Assembly (NCBI GenBank): GCA_964453215.1
Contig: CAYVRR010000003.1
Location: 1-64,000 of the forward strand
Direction of reading: 5' to 3'
Length of the DNA: 64,000 nt
DNA from: SABI01 sp964453215
GTDB lineage: Bacteria; Spirochaetota; Spirochaetia; Sphaerochaetales; Sphaerochaetaceae
Numbering within the stretch: position 1 is the first letter of the stretch; each line of letters opens with the position of its first letter. This document shows, piece after piece, positions 60,861-64,000 of this stretch. Made by a program: the position numbers and the translations under genes. Under the pieces are notes generated by a model. It saw only the letters and a program-made list of their open reading frames with translations. It was not told the origin of the DNA and did not search any database.

Positions 60861-61977
60861 AATTTTTTCCAGCATTTACATCTCTATGATGTCTTTCATT
60901 ACATTGTGGACAAATCCATTCTCTTTGATATATATCTAAAAATTCATATGTATATCCACATGTACTACAAAGTTTGGATGATGGAAAGAATGTGCTTACT
61001 TGTATGATATGTGTTCCATACTCTTGCCCTTTTTGTTTTAACTTTTCTACAAACTCTCCATATTTAACATCACTAATTGATCTACCCATTCTCCTATCTT
61101 TCATCATGCTTCTTAAATCGAGTCTCTCTATGCACACTGCGTCGTAATTGGTTACAAGGTGGTGAATGATGTTTTGTGTAAAATATATACGAGAATCTGC
61201 AGCTTTCTCATAAATAATTGCTACACGTTTTCTGTTTTTTTCATAATTTTTTGACTGATACTCTTTTCTTCGGAGTTTTTTTTGCTCTAAAGCTAATCTT
61301 TTTTCATATCTTTTTGTATTTCTCGTAAAATGTGGTGACTTTCCTTCATGATCAACATAAAAATGAAAGAGGGACATGTCTATTCCAATAACTCTTTGGG
61401 GATCGACTACCTTTTTTTTTGGAATAATGATTTTAGTAGATGAGAAAAGGAGTGAAACAAAGTACTTCTCACTAGAGGTTCTTGAGACTGTAGCTGATAT
61501 AATTTCACCAAAACCTTCTAGTCTTTTATCTCTAAAAGCAACAAAACCAAGTCTTGGAAGTTTTACGAGTCGTGTAGCATAATCTATTGTGATGTTGTTG
61601 TTTGAATATGTTGTTTTGTAGCTACTGTGCATCATCTTTTTCTTGTAACGAGGAAATGAGAGTTCTTTGCTGTTTTTTGTGGTTTTTACTTTTTTTAAAA
61701 ATAAAGAAAATGCTATTTCTAGATTCTTTTTGCTTTGAATGAGTGCAATAGTATCTATCTCTTTGAGCCACTCATACTCTCTCATATAATCTAATTCTGT
61801 CTTATATGTGAGATGTGGTTGAAGGAGCTCATGGATGTTCTCATGGGTTATATGGGAAATTCTTTCATGCAACATCATGTTATAAAGGGCTCTGGTTGCT
61901 CCTAGTGTTTTATCTATGAAATTCTTTTGTTCTTTGTTTGGGTAGATTCTTATCTTCTGTGCTTTAAATTGTTTCAT
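60823..61977 (-). CDS. tnpB: RNA-guided endonuclease TnpB family protein
   Basis: 384 aa. It has the N-terminal HTH_OrfB-like region (FKAQKIRIYPNKEQKNFIDKTLGATRALYN), a WED-like beta segment, and a split RuvC nuclease with all three acids: D200 in VIGIDMSLFHF, E284 in VCIERLDL, D366 in RHHRDVNAGKNL. The zinc ribbon between RuvC II and III uses C337, C340, C356 and C359 (CSTC ... CPQC). It therefore appears catalytically intact and able to cut DNA guided by an omega RNA. No transposase TnpA is nearby, so movement would need one in trans. It is transcribed toward rpsF. Confidence 0.92.
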   Translation of the reverse strand: MKQFKAQKIRIYPNKEQKNFIDKTLGATRALYNMMLHERISHITHENIHELLQPHLTYKTELDYMREYEWLKEIDTIALIQSKKNLEIAFSLFLKKVKTTKNSKELSFPRYKKKMMHSSYKTTYSNNNITIDYATRLVKLPRLGFVAFRDKRLEGFGEIISATVSRTSSEKYFVSLLFSSTKIIIPKKKVVDPQRVIGIDMSLFHFYVDHEGKSPHFTRNTKRYEKRLALEQKKLRRKEYQSKNYEKNRKRVAIIYEKAADSRIYFTQNIIHHLVTNYDAVCIERLDLRSMMKDRRMGRSISDVKYGEFVEKLKQKGQEYGTHIIQVSTFFPSSKLCSTCGYTYEFLDIYQREWICPQCNERHHRDVNAGKNLRKEGLKYLGLL

Positions 61978-61997
61978 ACTACAATCTACGTAGTATG
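61975..61997. repeat. left-end hairpin overlapping the tnpB start codon
   Basis: Perfect 8-bp inverted repeat CATACTAC / GTAGTATG (61975-61982 and 61990-61997) with a 7-nt loop. It includes the tnpB ATG. Subterminal hairpins like this are recognised by TnpA in IS200/IS605 elements; it could also shade the tnpB start in the mRNA. Confidence 0.55.
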
Positions 61998-62022
61998 GAA
62001 AGATATTGCTTCGTATACAATG

Positions 62023-62049
62023 AAAAACCGCCGGAGCGACCGACGGTTT
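62023..62049 (-). terminator. terminator of the small basic ribosomal-type gene
   Basis: On the minus strand AAACCG-T-CGG / CCG-G-CGGTTT (one U-G wobble, 5-nt loop) is followed by TTTTT. It ends the 30-codon gene and separates it from tnpB. Confidence 0.75.
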
Positions 62050-62072
62050 ATAAAGATTGCATCTAAGAACGA

Positions 62073-62165
62073 TTATTTTTTGTTCTTGTGTCTGTTTTTT
62101 CTAAGCTTTTTCTTTCGCTTGTGAGTGGCAATCTTATGTCTTTTTCTTTTTCTTCCACAGGGCAC
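62073..62165 (-). CDS. 30-aa basic ribosomal-type protein (bS22/AURKAIP1-COX24-like)
   Basis: GTG 62165 to TAA 62073 encodes 30 residues beginning MPCGRKRKRHKIATHKRKK and ending LRKNRHKNKK, about 60 percent Lys/Arg/His. AAGGAG lies 7 nt upstream, a TTGACC-17-CATAAT promoter precedes it, and a good terminator follows, so it is a complete single-gene unit. Composition and size match the small AURKAIP1/COX24-domain proteins, of which mycobacterial bS22 is the ribosomal example, and I recall near-identical spirochaete proteins. Too short for most gene callers. Confidence 0.75.
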   Translation of the reverse strand: MPCGRKRKRHKIATHKRKKKLRKNRHKNKK

Positions 62166-62205
62166 TATAAAACTCCTTATCGATAAGATACTACGTGTAA
62201 TTACA

Positions 62206-62240
62206 GATTTTATTATGTATGGTTAGGCTATAATGGTCAA
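62206..62240 (-). promoter_or_regulatory. overlapping divergent promoters: small ribosomal-type gene and murD
   Basis: Minus strand: TTGACC (62235-62240), 17 nt, CATAAT (62212-62217), reading toward the 30-aa gene. On the plus strand a perfect TATAAT (62229-62234), with only a weak -35, lies inside that spacer and could serve murD. Confidence 0.55.
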
Positions 62241-62281
62241 GTGCTAGAATAAACTATTTTTATGAAGTAGATTATCTAATT

Positions 62282-63532
62282 ATGAATGTTCTCATATTTG
62301 GTCTTGGTCTTCACAATGGGGGCCTTAGTGCTGCAATGTACTATCTTCGTCGTAACCATAAGGTTATTGTTACTGATATACAAGGAGCAAATTCGTTTGG
62401 CTCAGTGATTAACTCTTTACAAAAAGCAGGTGCTGTTTTACATGTAGGGGGGCACAGAGAAGATGATTTTTTATGGGCAGATATTATTATAAAAAATCCT
62501 GCTATTCCACCACATAATCCTTTTTTTACCAGCAAAGATTATATCACGACAGATATTATTGAACTTTTAAAATTTCTAACTACATACCCCCACTCTCATA
62601 TTATTGTTGTTACTGGAACTAAAGGAAAAAGTTCAACGACTTATGCTATAGCTCAAATATTGGAAAAATTTGAATGTATGGTCTTTATGGGTGGCAATAT
62701 TGGTGTTAGTGGATTTTCTCTTATCGAAGAGATTGAGAAGGTGGACATGAATTCTCCCCTTTATGTTGTTCTAGAGCTTTCTAGTTGGCAAATTAGGGAT
62801 TTATGTATATATGGAGATGATATTGATCTGACATTTGATTCAATTATTGTTACTTCTTTGTACCCTGATCATGGAGATTATTATAGTGATGTAGAGGCAT
62901 ACTATAAAGAAAAATTACAAATTTTATCGATGAGGGCAACATCTAAGTATATGAGTATACAAGCAAAACAATCTACAGATGATGGCTCGTTTGATGGTAC
63001 CTGGTTAGCAGATGATCAAATTATCATAAGGCCTCTTGTTGATATGGGTTTTGATATAAGTCGTGTCCAAAAAGCTCTACAAGCATCTAAAAAATTAGCT
63101 CATAGGGGTGAGGTTGTGCGCTCTATAGCTCATATTGTGTGGATTAATGATAGCAGTGCAACTATTCCTGAAGCGATGAATTATACTCTAAGTAAAATTG
63201 TGACTCCTTATATCCTCATATTTGGAGGTTCTGATAAAAATTGTAATATTGAAGCTTCTTTACATTATATTAAAAAAGCAACTTCTCTTGTTCTTCTTGA
63301 TGGCTCATTTACTCACTCTTCTATTATTCCACTTTTATCTTTTCATGCTATTTCTTTTAGTGGACCTTTTACTACAATGAACGAAGCTGTATTAGAGGGA
63401 TATAATAAAGCAAAGGAGTTTGGTAAACCTATTTCAGTTGTTCTATCACCTGGTGCTGCTTCTTTTGGTTTATTCAGACATTCTGATGAGAGGGGAAATA
63501 AGTTTAAAGAGTGTGTTCTTCAATTATCTTGA
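62282..63532 (+). CDS. murD: UDP-N-acetylmuramoyl-L-alanine--D-glutamate ligase
   Basis: 416 aa, cytoplasmic peptidoglycan precursor ligase. N-terminal Rossmann-like GLGLHNGGLSAA, the ATP motif VTGTKGKSSTTYAIA (GTNGKTT in most homologues), GGNIGVSGFSLI, VLELSSWQIRDL, DHGDYY (usual DHLDRH), and C-terminal SPGAASFGLFRHSDERGNKFKE, which is the MurD-specific block. About 30 residues shorter than E. coli MurD, mainly in the middle domain. The stop overlaps a convergent FemAB-like gene by 13 bp. Confidence 0.9.
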   Translation: MNVLIFGLGLHNGGLSAAMYYLRRNHKVIVTDIQGANSFGSVINSLQKAGAVLHVGGHREDDFLWADIIIKNPAIPPHNPFFTSKDYITTDIIELLKFLTTYPHSHIIVVTGTKGKSSTTYAIAQILEKFECMVFMGGNIGVSGFSLIEEIEKVDMNSPLYVVLELSSWQIRDLCIYGDDIDLTFDSIIVTSLYPDHGDYYSDVEAYYKEKLQILSMRATSKYMSIQAKQSTDDGSFDGTWLADDQIIIRPLVDMGFDISRVQKALQASKKLAHRGEVVRSIAHIVWINDSSATIPEAMNYTLSKIVTPYILIFGGSDKNCNIEASLHYIKKATSLVLLDGSFTHSSIIPLLSFHAISFSGPFTTMNEAVLEGYNKAKEFGKPISVVLSPGAASFGLFRHSDERGNKFKECVLQLS

Positions 63533-64000
63533 GAGATACCATATTGCTGTTTATTGACTGTTGGCTTACTTTTTCTGATGAGGGCGTAGCGTACGTTCTC
63601 TAAAAAAGTATATATTGCATGTATAATTGGGATATAGACATAATCAGTGCTTGGTGGTCTATAGTAGCGCTTTCCACCAAAGGATTGTTTAAAGAGTGTG
63701 AGGCTCTCTAAATTACCCCCTTTCTTACCAGGTCCAGATATTCCATGCAAGTCATAATATTGTTTTTTATCACGGCAGGCTTTTTGGATTGAATAATCTT
63801 GTAATAGGTATGATGGGGTGATGCCTTGGATTCTTATCGAAGCTCCAAATAAATATACAACATAGTTGTCGCTTGATATGGTAATAGCACCGCCCACTAC
63901 TTTTTTGTTGTACATGGCAAGGATGAGGTCTGTGTGTTGTTTTGTTTTTTTATCATGTAACAATGATGAGATATATTCTTTACTTCTTGTTGAAAACCCA
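63520..64000 (-). CDS. FemAB/peptidoglycan-bridge-like aminoacyltransferase (5' end beyond window)
   Basis: C-terminal ~160 residues of a GNAT-fold protein; the frame stays open to the window edge (upstream residues read GFSTRSKEYISS), so the start lies outside. It shows HTDLILAMYNKKVVGGAITISSDNYVVYLFGAS, then PSYLLQDYSIQKACRDKKQYYDLHGISG and LESLTLFKQSFGG, the pattern of FemX/FemA proteins that add amino acids to lipid II. A lipid II-related role fits the murD neighbour. Confidence in family is good; the acceptor and amino acid are unknown. Confidence 0.8.
   Translation of the reverse strand, partial: GFSTRSKEYISSLLHDKKTKQHTDLILAMYNKKVVGGAITISSDNYVVYLFGASIRIQGITPSYLLQDYSIQKACRDKKQYYDLHGISGPGKKGGNLESLTLFKQSFGGKRYYRPPSTDYVYIPIIHAIYTFLENVRYALIRKSKPTVNKQQYGISQDN

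Larger units (their letters stand above)
60690..62020 (-). mobile_element. solitary TnpB (IS200/IS605-type) element
   Basis: A tnpB gene with flanking non-coding ends and no tnpA lies between the terminator of the small ribosomal-protein gene (62023-62049) and the rpsF promoter. A perfect left-end-like hairpin is at 61975-61997. Boundaries are approximate because the cleavage sites could not be recognised. Confidence 0.6.

Noticed and set aside
60690..62281. A tnpA transposase beside tnpB
   Set aside because: No Y1-transposase (HUH) or serine recombinase frame is present on either strand between rpsF and murD.

Overview
The window looks like an AT-rich spirochaete chromosome (Treponema/Sphaerochaeta-type). 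Three things support this. The gene order rpsB-tsf-frr-uppS-cdsA ... dxr-rseP, and the block rpsF-ssb-rpsR-(membrane protein)-rplI-dnaB, match orders I know from Treponema. Two EF-G-type GTPases lie in tandem, and an XPB/ERCC3-type helicase is present. Genes are tightly packed, with many start/stop overlaps and many convergent genes whose 3' ends touch or overlap. The organism assignment is an inference from gene content and order; no 16S rRNA is present.

Layout. 1-4.4 kb: tRNA-Val, an amylosucrase-like GH13 enzyme, and a Zn/Cd P1B-ATPase behind an ArsR/SmtB-like palindrome. 4.5-12.7 kb: two EF-G paralogues, then trmB and mfd on the minus strand. 12.7-17.2 kb: an inositol-monophosphatase-family enzyme, an operon of ACT-domain protein, THEP1-like NTPase and queuosine-precursor transporter, then nrdR and a dGTPase. 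17.2-24.4 kb: a coupled operon of membrane protein, aroK, aroC, XPB helicase and a 647-aa helicase partner, facing a fused aroD-aroE gene. 24.5-31.2 kb: an ABC-F ATPase, maf, and the rpsB-tsf-frr-uppS-cdsA operon.

31.2-54.0 kb is a carbon-catabolism island sitting between cdsA and dxr. It holds a SorC-type regulator facing a pyruvate (or acetoin) dehydrogenase operon, then two divergent arms. The minus arm is a ribulose-phosphate-3-epimerase-like enzyme, an FGGY kinase and a HIBADH-type dehydrogenase. The plus arm is a C_GCAxxG_C_C protein, a DeoR regulator, a BtpA/SgcQ protein, an M29 peptidase-family protein and a second FGGY kinase. An Lsr/Rbs-type ABC importer follows in one operon with DhaK and DhaL, and a LacI-family regulator lies beyond about 0.9 kb of non-coding DNA. 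The set resembles the E. coli sgc group (SgcE, SgcR, SgcQ plus a peptidase-family protein) but with an ABC importer and FGGY/DhaKL kinases instead of a PTS. The substrate is not identifiable from sequence alone.

54.0-64.0 kb: dxr-rseP behind a long leader, the dnaB/rplI/rpsR/ssb/rpsF operon on the minus strand, a solitary TnpB element wedged just upstream of rpsF, a 30-residue basic ribosomal-type protein missed by ordinary ORF cut-offs, murD, and the end of a FemAB-like gene running off the window. Start sites have been moved from the longest possible frame wherever a Shine-Dalgarno sequence or family N-terminus argued for it.
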